Source: Microbulbifer hainanensis (GTDB lineage: Bacteria > Pseudomonadota > Gammaproteobacteria > Pseudomonadales > Cellvibrionaceae). Taken from it: a stretch of DNA of 64,000 nucleotides. A program made the translations under genes and the position numbers. Where the stretch lies: positions 1 to 64,000 of the forward strand of contig NZ_JACZCR010000010.1 in NCBI RefSeq assembly GCF_014904735.1, given 5' to 3'. Under the pieces are notes generated by a model. That model worked only from the letters and a program-made list of their open reading frames with translations. It searched no databases and was not told the DNA's origin. Each line of letters starts with the position of its first letter. The stretch's first letter is position 1. Shown in pieces: positions 18,152 to 26,410 of this stretch.

Positions 18152-19714
18152 TCAGGCCGCCGGTGCCTCTTCTGCTTCTCGCGCCAGTGCTTCGCTGGCC
18201 TTCCGCGCGCGAGCCTCTTCCTTGGCCTTCTTCCTCGCCGGATTCGACAACAGCAGTATCAGCGGCATGGCCGCGATATTGACCCACATCAGCAACTGGA
18301 AATCGTTCACGTAGGAAATTTCCGCCGCCTGGCGTGCGATCTCGTTGTAGACACCGCTCATCACCGCGGTCATGTCATTGGGCCCGGGCATGCCCACGCC
18401 GGAGAGTTGTACCCGCTCGCCCAGCTGTTGCTGGTTGATCCACATATTGCGCGACAGCACCGCCATCACGATGGAAACGCCGATACTGCTGCCCAGGTTG
18501 CGCGACAGGCTGAACAGTGCGGTGGCCTCACCGCGATATTGCGGCGCCAGCGTCACATAGGCCAGGGTGGAAATCGGCACGAACACCAGGCCGAGACCCA
18601 GCCCCTGTACGATCCCGGTCCAGACCAGCGCCTGCTGACCCACCTGCAGGTTGAACCCGGTCATTTCATACATCGACACGGTGATCAGGCCCATCCCCAC
18701 GAAGATCAGCAGCCGCGCATCAAACATCTTCACCAGGCGGCCCACCAGCATCATGGAAATCATGGTGCCAATGCCCCGCGGCATCAGGATCAGCCCCGTG
18801 GTCACCACCGGGTAGCCCTTCCACTGCTGCAGGTACTGCGGCAGCAGTGCCATGGTGGCCAGCAGCGTAATCCCCACAATAAAGATGAACACCACACCGG
18901 AGGCGTAGTTGCGATCGCGGAACAGGGCCGGCGAGATAAACGGTGTCTCACTGGTGCGCGAGTGCACGATAAACAAATACAGCCCCAGGACGGACAGGAT
19001 GGCATAGAGCTGGATTTCCAGTGACTGGAACCAGTCGATCTGCTCACCGCGGTCCAGCAACAGCTGCAGCGCGCCGACCGAAATGCCCAGCAACGCAAAG
19101 CCGAGGGTGTCGAAGCGGGCCTTTTTGGTCTCGCCGTTTTCCACGTACAGGTAGATACCCAGCAGGGACAGGGCGCCCAGGGGCACATTGATAAAGAAAA
19201 CCCAGCGCCAGGAGTAGTACTCCGTCAGCCAGCCGCCCAGGGTAGGTCCGAGGATCGGGCCGATCATCACTCCCACGCCCCAGATCCCCATGGCCGAAGC
19301 GTGCTTTTCCGGCGGATAGGTATCCAGCAGCGTGGCCTGTGACAGCGGCACCAGCGATGCGCCGAACACACCCTGCAGGATGCGGAAGGCGATCATTTCA
19401 TTGAGGGAGGACGCCTGGCCGCAGAGCATCGAAGCCAGGGTAAAGCCGGCCACTGACCACAGGAAAATGTTGCGCCGCCCATAGCGCTGGGACAGGTAGC
19501 CCACCGGCAGGGTCATGATGGCCGCAGCCACGATGTACGAGGTCAGCACCCAGCTGATCTGGTCGCTGGCCGCACCGAGACTGCCCTGCATATGCGGCAA
19601 GGCCACGTTGGCGATGGTCGTGTCCAGCACCTGAATAATCGTGGCCAGCATGATGCTGACCGTGATCATCAATTGCTTGCCGGTATCCGTTTCGCTCATA
19701 CCGCCAGCGCTCAT
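18152..19714 (-). CDS. emrB: MFS multidrug exporter, EmrB/DHA2 family
   Basis: Fourteen-helix proton-driven drug exporter of the inner membrane (520 residues). Diagnostic segments: VLDTTIANVALPHMQGSLGAA in helix 1, SWVLTSYIVAAAIMTLPVGYLSQRYGRR and GPILGPTLGGWLTEYYSWRWVFFINVPLG. It would work with the EmrA-like adaptor encoded immediately upstream and an outer-membrane TolC not in this window. The start ATG overlaps the emrA stop (ATGA at 19711-19714). The C-terminal tail is long and charged (KKAKEEARARKASEALAREAEEA), which is unusual but seen in other DHA2 proteins. Repression by the MarR encoded first in the operon is likely. Confidence 0.95.
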   Translation of the reverse strand: MSAGGMSETDTGKQLMITVSIMLATIIQVLDTTIANVALPHMQGSLGAASDQISWVLTSYIVAAAIMTLPVGYLSQRYGRRNIFLWSVAGFTLASMLCGQASSLNEMIAFRILQGVFGASLVPLSQATLLDTYPPEKHASAMGIWGVGVMIGPILGPTLGGWLTEYYSWRWVFFINVPLGALSLLGIYLYVENGETKKARFDTLGFALLGISVGALQLLLDRGEQIDWFQSLEIQLYAILSVLGLYLFIVHSRTSETPFISPALFRDRNYASGVVFIFIVGITLLATMALLPQYLQQWKGYPVVTTGLILMPRGIGTMISMMLVGRLVKMFDARLLIFVGMGLITVSMYEMTGFNLQVGQQALVWTGIVQGLGLGLVFVPISTLAYVTLAPQYRGEATALFSLSRNLGSSIGVSIVMAVLSRNMWINQQQLGERVQLSGVGMPGPNDMTAVMSGVYNEIARQAAEISYVNDFQLLMWVNIAAMPLILLLSNPARKKAKEEARARKASEALAREAEEAPAA

Positions 19715-20787
19715 TCCGCGAGTACGACTCGGCTACCGGCGGCGCTGCCACCGGCTCGTGCGGCCACGAGCTTATCGTCTTCACTGGTATCGATATGCAC
19801 TTCGGCACTCATGCCGGCGCGCAGTGCCGGCGCATCCTTGACCGGGTAGAGGCGCAGGCGCACCGGTACACGCTGTACCACTTTGACCCAGTTGCCGCTG
19901 GCATTCTGCGGCGGGATCAGCGCAAACTCGCTGCCGCTCGCCGGGCTCAGACTCTCTACCTGTGCCTGCCAGTGGACATCCGGATAGGCGTCCACGGTCA
20001 CGTCGGCTTGCTGTCCCGCGCGGACTTTTGCCAGCTCGGTCTCTTTCAGGTTGGCTTCGACCCAGATTCCCTCGGTACCCATCATGCTGATAACACTCAT
20101 ACCCTGCAGCGCCATTTCACCGGCCTGGGGCACGTCGTTGGCAATCAGGCCGTCGGCGGGCGCGAGGATTTTGGTGCGCGACAGCTGATAGCGGGCTTTG
20201 TCCAGTTGCGCCTGGGCAACTTTCAGGTCGGCCTGCTCCTCGAGCGGGATCTGCGGGTTGCCACCCAGCTCTGCGCGCAGGCTGGCCAGCTTCTCAGTGT
20301 TGATATCGATCTGTGCCAGGGCATTTTTCAGTTTCTGGCGCGAGTCGTCCAGCTGCGACTCGGAAAGCGCCACCTTGCCCAGCTTTTCATTGCGCTGCAG
20401 CTGGCGGCGATAGTAATCGGCATCCTCGCGCGCCTGTTGCAGGGCCGCTTCCGCCTCACCGTAATCGGCGCGACGTGACAGCAGGTCGTTGCGCACCTGG
20501 CTCAGGTGCCCTTCCGCCTCGGCCACGGCCAGCTTGAAGGGAGTCTCGTCCAGCTGCACCAGCAGGTCGCCTTTCTTGACCGGCTGATTCGCCTTGACCA
20601 GTACCTGGGCCACCACGCCACTGACTTCCGGGGCCAGGGAAATTTTGTCCGCCTTGATATAGGCATTCTCGGTGTGAACGCTGCTGCCGCCACCCATCAC
20701 GCACCAGCCCGCTATGGCTCCGGCAACGACGATACCGGCCACGAAACCCAGCCGGCGCACCGAAACTTTCCCCAATTGTTTTACCAC
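19711..20787 (-). CDS. emrA: HlyD-family membrane-fusion adaptor, EmrA type
   Basis: Periplasmic adaptor that links EmrB to an outer-membrane channel. A single N-terminal transmembrane segment (LGFVAGIVVAGAIAGWCVM) is followed by a lipoyl half (ISLAPEVSGVVAQVLVKANQPVKKGD), a coiled-coil hairpin at about residues 80-170, the second lipoyl half (ILAPADGLI) and a beta-barrel domain. The start is taken as GTG at 20787, 358 residues, because AGGAGA lies six bases upstream and the marR stop is one base away; an upstream in-frame GTG at 20802 would lie inside that ribosome site. Second gene of marR-emrA-emrB. Confidence 0.93.
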   Translation of the reverse strand: MVKQLGKVSVRRLGFVAGIVVAGAIAGWCVMGGGSSVHTENAYIKADKISLAPEVSGVVAQVLVKANQPVKKGDLLVQLDETPFKLAVAEAEGHLSQVRNDLLSRRADYGEAEAALQQAREDADYYRRQLQRNEKLGKVALSESQLDDSRQKLKNALAQIDINTEKLASLRAELGGNPQIPLEEQADLKVAQAQLDKARYQLSRTKILAPADGLIANDVPQAGEMALQGMSVISMMGTEGIWVEANLKETELAKVRAGQQADVTVDAYPDVHWQAQVESLSPASGSEFALIPPQNASGNWVKVVQRVPVRLRLYPVKDAPALRAGMSAEVHIDTSEDDKLVAARAGGSAAGSRVVLAE

Positions 20788-20788
20788 G

Positions 20789-21229
20789 TCAAATCTCCTC
20801 ACGTGTCAGGTTGTCCCGCAGGCGTCCCAGCAGGTCCCTCAGTTGATTTACATCGTCGACAGAAAAACCCACCAGTGCCTGGTTACGGGTCTGCTGCGCC
20901 AGGTCACGCAACACTTCCAGTGCCGGCTCCGCCTCTCCGGTGAGATAAATGCGGAAACAGCGGCGATCGCCGGGATCCGGGCGCCGCTCGACCAGCCCCT
21001 CCTGTTGCAGGTTGTCCACCTGGCGGGCCAGGCTGATCGGCGCCACATCCATGCGCTCGGCCAGCTCGGCCTGCTTCAGCCCCTCTTCCTTGGCCAGGTG
21101 CCACAGCACCTGCCAGCGGGAACGGCTCAAGCCGTGCTCCTTGGCACGGCGATCGAAATTGCGACGCAGCAGTCGAGCCACACTGTGCAGCTCGAAACTC
21201 ATCTGCGTCGCCGAATCTTTCTTGTTCAT
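20789..21229 (-). CDS. MarR-family transcriptional regulator
   Basis: A 146-residue winged-helix regulator. The recognition region RSRWQVLWHLAKEEGLKQAELAERMDV and the wing DNLQQEGLVERRPDPGDRRCFRIYLT are typical of MarR. It is the first gene of an operon with emrA and emrB, so it most likely represses that efflux pump and itself, with release by a phenolic or lipophilic ligand. A GAGGAG ribosome site precedes the ATG, and an inverted repeat suited to a MarR dimer lies 25-38 bases upstream. Confidence 0.94.
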   Translation of the reverse strand: MNKKDSATQMSFELHSVARLLRRNFDRRAKEHGLSRSRWQVLWHLAKEEGLKQAELAERMDVAPISLARQVDNLQQEGLVERRPDPGDRRCFRIYLTGEAEPALEVLRDLAQQTRNQALVGFSVDDVNQLRDLLGRLRDNLTREEI

Positions 21230-21253
21230 GCTCTCTCCTCAACCCTGCTTATT

Positions 21254-21267
21254 ATAAGGATGCTTAT
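21254..21267. promoter_or_regulatory. Candidate MarR operator
   Basis: ATAAG-GATG-CTTAT is a perfect 5-bp inverted repeat with a 4-base spacer in the AT-rich leader of the marR-emrA-emrB operon. MarR dimers bind short inverted repeats of this kind overlapping their own promoters. The match is by form and position only. Confidence 0.45.
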
Positions 21268-21368
21268 GATTTTCTCAAGAAAGCAATCCTGTGCTTCGAC
21301 GCCGCCAGCGCCCGCTTCACCGCGACGCGCGCCCCCGCCGGGCGCGGATCCGGTTCTTTCACAAGGGC

Positions 21369-21398
21369 AAAAAAAAAGGGCGATCCGAGGATCGCCCT
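21369..21398 (-). terminator. Rho-independent terminator of parC
   Basis: A perfect 10-bp stem (AGGGCGATCC at 21377-21386 with GGATCGCCCT at 21389-21398, 2-base loop) is followed on the minus strand by a run of eight to nine T. It lies 26 bases after the parC stop. Confidence 0.88.
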
Positions 21399-21423
21399 GT
21401 GGATTTCTGCGGTGTGGCCAGCG

Positions 21424-23673
21424 CTATTTTTCCAGCACTTCCACCTTGTCCACCTTCTGGAACCCCCGCGGCAGCTTGTTGCCGCGGCGGCCGCGCTCGC
21501 CCTGGTAGTGGTCCAGCTCCGCGATCTTGATCTTGGTGTGGCGCTTGCCGGCGTGGACAACCAGCTGGGCGCTGCCCTCCAGTACGGCGACACCCACCAC
21601 ATACTCCTCGCGGCTGGCGACGCGCGCCGACGGGATATTGATGATCTTGTTGCCCTTGCCCTTGGAGAGCTCCGGCAGTTCGGATACCGGGAACACCAGC
21701 ATGCGCCCCTCGCTGGTCACCGCCGCAAGTAGCGCCTCTTCGGGATTCTCGATGGCGCAGGGCGGCAGCACTTTCGCCCCCTTGGGCAGGCTCAGCATCG
21801 CCTTGCCGGCCTTGTTGCGCGATTGCAGGTCCGCATATTTGGCGATGAAACCGTAACCGGCATCGGAAGCCAGCAGCACCAGCTGCTCGTCCGCGCCCAT
21901 CAACAGCCCCTCAAACGTGGCGCCGGAGGGCGGATTGATGCGGCCGCTGAGCGGCTCGCCCTGGCCCCGCGCCGACGGCAGTGAATGCGACGCAATGGCG
22001 TAGCTGCGGCCTGTGCTGTCGAGCAGCAGCGCCGGCTGGTTGCTCTTGCCGCGGGCGGCAAACTTGAAGCTGTCGCCGGCCTTGTAGTTGAGTGAGGCCG
22101 GATCGATCTCGTGGCCCTTGGCCGCGCGGATCCAGCCCTTGTCCGACAGCACTACGGTGATGGGATCGCTGGAGAGAAGCTCCGCCTCGCTGAAGGCCTT
22201 GGCTTCCTCGCGGGCGACGATCGGCGAGCGGCGCTCATCGCCGAACTCGTCGGCGGCTTCCAGCAACTCCTTCTTGATCAGGGTCTTCAGGCGGCGCGCG
22301 CTGTCCAGGGTCTTGGTGAGGTAGTCGCGCTCTTTCTCCAGCTCCGCCTGCTCGCCGCGGATCTTCATTTCCTCGAGACGCGCCAACTGGCGCAGTTTGG
22401 TTTCGAGGATATATTCCGCCTGAATGTCGGTGAGCTCGAAACGAGCCATCAGAGCCTGCTTGGGCTCATCGTGGGTGCGGATGATTTCGATCACCTCATC
22501 GATGTTCAGGAAGGCGATCAGCAAACCGGCCAGTCGGTGCAGGCGTTCCTCGACTTTGTCGAGGCGGAACTGCAGGCGGCGGCGGGTGGTGACGGTACGG
22601 AAGCTCAGCCACTCGCCGAGGATCTTGTCGAGGGACTTCACTTGCGGGCGGCCGTCGATACCGATCATGTTCATGTTGATGCGGTAGCTGCGCTCCAGAT
22701 CCGTGGTGGCGAACAGGTGGTTCATCACCTGTTCCATATCCACGCGATTGGACTTGGGCACGATCACCAGGCGGGTGGGGTTTTCGTGATCCGACTCATC
22801 GCGCAGGTCCGCCACCATCGGCAGCTTCTTGGCCTGCATCTGCGCGGCAATCTGCTCCAGCACTTTGGCACCGCTGGTCTGGTAGGGCAGCGCAGTGATG
22901 ACGATATCGCCATCCTCCTTGCTCCAGATAGCGCGCATCTTCACCGAGCCGCGACCGGTCTCGTAGACCTTGTGCAGATCCGCGCGCGGCGTGATGATCT
23001 CGGCCTCGGTGGGCATATCCGGGCCCTGGATGTACTCGCACAGCTCGGACACCGTGGCCTTGGGGTTCTCCAGCAGGTGCACCGTGGCATCCACCACTTC
23101 GCGCAGGTTGTGCGGCGGGATGTCGGTGGCCATGCCCACAGCAATACCGGTGGTGCCGTTCAGCAGGATATTCGGTACCCGGGCTGGCAGTACCGCCGGT
23201 TCGTCCATGGTGCCGTCGAAGTTGGGCTGCCAGTCCACGGTACCCTGCCCCAGCTCCGACAGCAGTACCTCGGAGTATTTGCCCATGCGCGACTCGGTGT
23301 AACGCATGGCGGCGAAGGATTTGGGATCGTCCGGCGAGCCCCAGTTACCCTGGCCGTCCACCAGCGGATAGCGGTAGCTGAACGGCTGCGCCATCAGCAC
23401 CATCGCCTCATACACAGCGCTGTCGCCGTGCGGGTGGTACTTACCGATCACGTCGCCCACGGTGCGCGCGGACTTCTTGTACTTGGCACTGGCCTTCAGG
23501 CCCAGCTCGCTCATGGCGTAGACGATGCGCCGCTGCACCGGTTTCAGGCCGTCGCCAATGTTCGGCAGGGCGCGGTCCAGGATCACGTACATGGAGTAAT
23601 CCAGGTACGCTTTCTCGGTGTACTCCTTCAGCGGCAGTCGCTCGGTGGCCTCAAAGACGGAGGTGTCGGTCAT
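21424..23673 (-). CDS. parC: DNA topoisomerase IV subunit A
   Basis: Breakage-reunion subunit of topoisomerase IV, which unlinks daughter chromosomes. At 749 residues it matches ParC rather than GyrA. The active-site tyrosine is Tyr125 in [11 protein letters not shown]. The quinolone-resistance region reads [15 protein letters not shown] with Ser85 and Glu89, the sensitive-type residues. The C-terminal domain has the reduced beta-pinwheel repeats of ParC and no clear GyrA box. It is a single gene: its own terminator follows, and parE is not in the window. Confidence 0.96.
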   Translation of the reverse strand: MTDTSVFEATERLPLKEYTEKAYLDYSMYVILDRALPNIGDGLKPVQRRIVYAMSELGLKASAKYKKSARTVGDVIGKYHPHGDSAVYEAMVLMAQPFSYRYPLVDGQGNWGSPDDPKSFAAMRYTESRMGKYSEVLLSELGQGTVDWQPNFDGTMDEPAVLPARVPNILLNGTTGIAVGMATDIPPHNLREVVDATVHLLENPKATVSELCEYIQGPDMPTEAEIITPRADLHKVYETGRGSVKMRAIWSKEDGDIVITALPYQTSGAKVLEQIAAQMQAKKLPMVADLRDESDHENPTRLVIVPKSNRVDMEQVMNHLFATTDLERSYRINMNMIGIDGRPQVKSLDKILGEWLSFRTVTTRRRLQFRLDKVEERLHRLAGLLIAFLNIDEVIEIIRTHDEPKQALMARFELTDIQAEYILETKLRQLARLEEMKIRGEQAELEKERDYLTKTLDSARRLKTLIKKELLEAADEFGDERRSPIVAREEAKAFSEAELLSSDPITVVLSDKGWIRAAKGHEIDPASLNYKAGDSFKFAARGKSNQPALLLDSTGRSYAIASHSLPSARGQGEPLSGRINPPSGATFEGLLMGADEQLVLLASDAGYGFIAKYADLQSRNKAGKAMLSLPKGAKVLPPCAIENPEEALLAAVTSEGRMLVFPVSELPELSKGKGNKIINIPSARVASREEYVVGVAVLEGSAQLVVHAGKRHTKIKIAELDHYQGERGRRGNKLPRGFQKVDKVEVLEK

Positions 23674-23822
23674 ACAGCAGAGCTCTCGTTATTCTGTTCG
23701 AAGAGGCGGATTATGGCGGCGAACGGCGCCCGGTTCAAAGTGCATCGCCAATCCCCACTGTTTGCACTGGTCGCGACAAAGCTGATACAAAACCCGCCCG
23801 ACACCTACGCAAGGAAGCCCCG

Positions 23823-24275
23823 ATGTCCGTATTGTTTGCCTTTCTGCACCACCTCGCGGCCTTTACCCTGACCGCCGCCATCGCCATAGAGCTGGTTTTG
23901 CTCGGCCAAAAATTCACCCTGGAGAGCGCCCGTAAACTGCAGTCCGCAGATCGGGTTCTCGGTATCTCCGCCGGTGCACTACTGGTAGCGGGCCTGCTGA
24001 GGGTATTCTTCTTCGAGAAGGGAGCTGCCTATTATTTCCACAACGGCGCTTTTCACGCAAAACTGGGCCTGTTTTTCCTTGCCGCCTTCCTGTCCATTTA
24101 CCCGACAATCCGGTTTATCCGCTGGGGCAAGGCCCTGAAACAGGGGCAACTGCCCGAGGTCAGCGGCCGCCAGTGGCGCCTGATGCGCGGCGTGGTTCAC
24201 GCGGAGCTGGCAGCCATCGTCGGCATACTGCTGTGTGCCGCCATGATGGCGAAGGGTATCGGCTACTCCGCCTGA
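23823..24275 (+). CDS. DUF2214 family membrane protein
   Basis: A 150-residue protein with four hydrophobic segments (FLHHLAAFTLTAAIAIELVLLG, GISAGALLVAGLLRVFFFE, FHAKLGLFFLAAFLSIYPTI, HAELAAIVGILLCAAMMAKG). These match the DUF2214 family of inner-membrane proteins with conserved His residues in the helices, whose function is unknown. AGGAAG lies upstream of the ATG. It precedes the ABC pair by 18 bases and may be co-transcribed with it. Confidence 0.83.
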   Translation: MSVLFAFLHHLAAFTLTAAIAIELVLLGQKFTLESARKLQSADRVLGISAGALLVAGLLRVFFFEKGAAYYFHNGAFHAKLGLFFLAAFLSIYPTIRFIRWGKALKQGQLPEVSGRQWRLMRGVVHAELAAIVGILLCAAMMAKGIGYSA

Positions 24276-24293
24276 CAACAGAGAATAAAACCA

Positions 24294-24899
24294 TTGACCG
24301 CTCTCACTCTCGACCGCGTCTCCGCCGGAGCCCTGCAATCGATCAGCCTGACTGTGGCACCCGGCGAAATCGTGTGTCTGTCCGGTCCCTCCGGTTCCGG
24401 CAAGAGCCGGTTGCTGCGGGCGATCGCCGATCTAGAAGAACACGGCGGCAGCGTGTGCCTGGGTGACCAGCAACAGAGTGCGTTGCCCGCACACAGTTGG
24501 CGTCGGGCCGTCATGCTGGTGCCGGCGGAGAGTGCCTGGTGGTTCGAGACCGTCGGCGAACATTTCGAGGCGCCGGCTCCGGAGGTACTGCGGGAGGTAG
24601 GCATCGCTGAAGACGCCGGCGAATGGTCGGTTGCCCGCCTGTCATCGGGGGAAAAACAGCGCCTGGCCCTCGCCCGCGCGCTTACCCGCAAGCCCGCCGC
24701 ACTGCTGCTCGATGAACCCACGGCCAATCTCGATGAAGACACCACCCGCAAGATCGAGCGCTGGCTTCAGGCCACAATCCGCGAGCAGGCTCTGCCGGTA
24801 ATCTGGGTGGCCCACCGGGAAGACCAGATACGTCGAGTCGCCCACCGGCACTTCACCATCGACGGCGCCAACCTCAAGGAACGGGAGATCCGCCAATGA
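24294..24899 (+). CDS. fetA: ABC transporter ATP-binding protein, FetA (YbbL) type
   Basis: A 201-residue ATPase subunit. Walker A is SGPSGSGKSRLL, the ABC signature is the variant LSSGEKQRLALARAL, and Walker B is AALLLDEPTANLD. The small size and its pairing with an UPF0014/FetB permease point to the FetAB system, described in E. coli as an iron exporter that eases peroxide stress. The start is TTG at 24294 with a poor ribosome site. Its stop overlaps the fetB start (ATGA), so the two proteins are translationally coupled. Confidence 0.87.
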   Translation: MTALTLDRVSAGALQSISLTVAPGEIVCLSGPSGSGKSRLLRAIADLEEHGGSVCLGDQQQSALPAHSWRRAVMLVPAESAWWFETVGEHFEAPAPEVLREVGIAEDAGEWSVARLSSGEKQRLALARALTRKPAALLLDEPTANLDEDTTRKIERWLQATIREQALPVIWVAHREDQIRRVAHRHFTIDGANLKEREIRQ

Positions 24900-25693
24900 A
24901 TGTGATCGCCCTGTCCTGGTGGCAGCTGGCCATGGCTGCCTCGCTGGTACTCGCCCTGGCCGCCTGTACCCACTTCGCCCGGCTGGGCATGGGTAAATCC
25001 CTGCTGGTCGCCGCCGCGCGCACCGCCATCCAGCTGACCCTGATCGGCATGGTGCTGGAAGCGCTGTTTGCCGTCGGCAGCCTGCACTGGGTTGCGCTGA
25101 TGGGCGTGGCGATGCTGTTGCTCGCCGGTCGGGAGGTAATCGCGCGGCAGAAATATCGCCTGCGCGGTGGCTGGAGTTTCGGTATCGGCACGCTGTCGAT
25201 GTTTATCTCGGCATTCAGTGTGACGGTGCTGACCCTGGTGGCGGTGATCGGGCCGGACCCCTGGTATGCGCCCCAGTACGCCATTCCGCTGCTGGGCATG
25301 CTGCTCGGCAACACCATGACCGGCGTGGCGCTGGGGCTCGACCGGCTCACCGAGAGTGCGCACCGCTCGCGGGACATTATCGAGAACCGCCTGATGCTCG
25401 GCGACACCTGGACGGTGGCCCTTGGCGACTTTCGCCGCGAAGCCATGCGCGCGGGGCTGACACCGATCGTCAATGCCATGGCTGCGGCGGGTATCGTCTC
25501 CCTGCCGGGCATGATGACGGGCCAGATCCTCGCCGGGAGCCCGCCGGCACTGGCAGTGAAATACCAGATACTGATCATGTTCACCATCGCCGCGGGCACC
25601 GGCTTCGGCACCTTCGCGGCAGTGGCCGTTTGCGCGCGCCGCCTCTTTGACGGGCGCGAGCGGTTGCGGCTGGACCGGCTCGTCGCCGGCTAG
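24896..25693 (+). CDS. fetB: ABC permease, FetB (YbbM, UPF0014) family
   Basis: A 265-residue inner-membrane protein with about seven hydrophobic segments. Diagnostic parts are AARTAIQLTLIGMVLEALF, GREVIARQKYRLRGGW, LLGMLLGNTMTGVALGLDRL and the cytoplasmic coupling region NRLMLGDTWTVALGDFRREA, followed by GIVSLPGMMTGQILAG. With the ATPase encoded just upstream it forms a FetAB-type transporter, probably for iron or another metal. It is convergent with the outer-membrane protein gene 24 bases downstream. Confidence 0.9.
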   Translation: MNVIALSWWQLAMAASLVLALAACTHFARLGMGKSLLVAAARTAIQLTLIGMVLEALFAVGSLHWVALMGVAMLLLAGREVIARQKYRLRGGWSFGIGTLSMFISAFSVTVLTLVAVIGPDPWYAPQYAIPLLGMLLGNTMTGVALGLDRLTESAHRSRDIIENRLMLGDTWTVALGDFRREAMRAGLTPIVNAMAAAGIVSLPGMMTGQILAGSPPALAVKYQILIMFTIAAGTGFGTFAAVAVCARRLFDGRERLRLDRLVAG

Positions 25694-25717
25694 ATTACCG
25701 CCGCAGCATTCGCGAAC

Positions 25718-26332
25718 TCAGAAACGGAAATTCATCCCGAACTGCACGGAATCTTCCACGCCCTTGTCGCCGGCGTAGCTGTAATAGGCCAGCGCGCCGG
25801 ACAGACGCCCGTTGAAATCGATACGCGCGAAGGGTTTCAGGTAGGTGTCACTCTCGACACCGACGTCTTCGCTGTAGCAGTCACGGCAATTGGTGATACC
25901 GCGATCGATATCGAAATAGCGGTAACCACCGTTCAGGCCGACAACAAAACTGTCGCTCACGGGAAGCTGGAAACCGGCATCGATATATACGGACCCCGCA
26001 TCGATGCTGGATTCCTCGGTGGACTCGTTGCCGGTCCAGTCGTTTGCGACCTGCTGGGTGAATTCGTTTTTGTCATCGATCAAAAAGAATGTGGCCCCGA
26101 CACTGAAGTTGAACCAGCCCTTTTCCCCCGCATAGCCGACACCCAGACCGAATCCACTATCCGCGATACCGTTGTAGGCCGCCACCGCCGGATCGAAATT
26201 GATCACCTCACCGCTGGCAGTCCAGCTGCTGCGGTAAACCGCTCCCCTATCAATGACCTGATGCGCGCTGGCTGCACTCGCCACCGCCGCCAGAACGATA
26301 CCGGCCAGAACCTTCTTCTTGTAGTTATTCAT
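25718..26332 (-). CDS. Small outer-membrane beta-barrel protein
   Basis: A 204-residue protein with a signal peptide of about 23 residues (KKKVLAGIVLAAVASAASA) and alternating aromatic strands such as FGLGVGYAGEKGWFNFSVGATFF and VVGLNGGYRYFDID. It ends in FGMNFRF, the terminal Phe expected for BAM-assembled barrels. A Cys pair occurs in TNCRDCYSED. The pattern suggests an eight-stranded OmpW/OmpX-like barrel, but no specific family is recognised. The ATG at 26332 has GGGGA six bases upstream. It lies downstream of aconitase, separated by a terminator. Confidence 0.8.
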   Translation of the reverse strand: MNNYKKKVLAGIVLAAVASAASAHQVIDRGAVYRSSWTASGEVINFDPAVAAYNGIADSGFGLGVGYAGEKGWFNFSVGATFFLIDDKNEFTQQVANDWTGNESTEESSIDAGSVYIDAGFQLPVSDSFVVGLNGGYRYFDIDRGITNCRDCYSEDVGVESDTYLKPFARIDFNGRLSGALAYYSYAGDKGVEDSVQFGMNFRF

Positions 26333-26346
26333 CAAATTTCCCCAAC

Positions 26347-26380
26347 AAAAAATGCGCAGCGATTAAATCGATGCGCATTT
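26347..26380 (-). terminator. Rho-independent terminator after aconitase gene
   Basis: Read on the minus strand, a 9-bp stem AAATGCGCA/TGCGCATTT with a 13-base loop runs into six T. It lies 31 bases beyond the aconitase stop and 15 bases before the next gene's start. Confidence 0.75.
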
Positions 26381-26410
26381 AGCAAGTCAAGGAAGCATAC
26401 CCCGAAAAAA

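Noticed and set aside
22111-23871. Long plus-strand open frame opposite parC
   Set aside because: parC is unambiguous; the antisense translation is low-complexity and extends only because the third codon positions are G/C.
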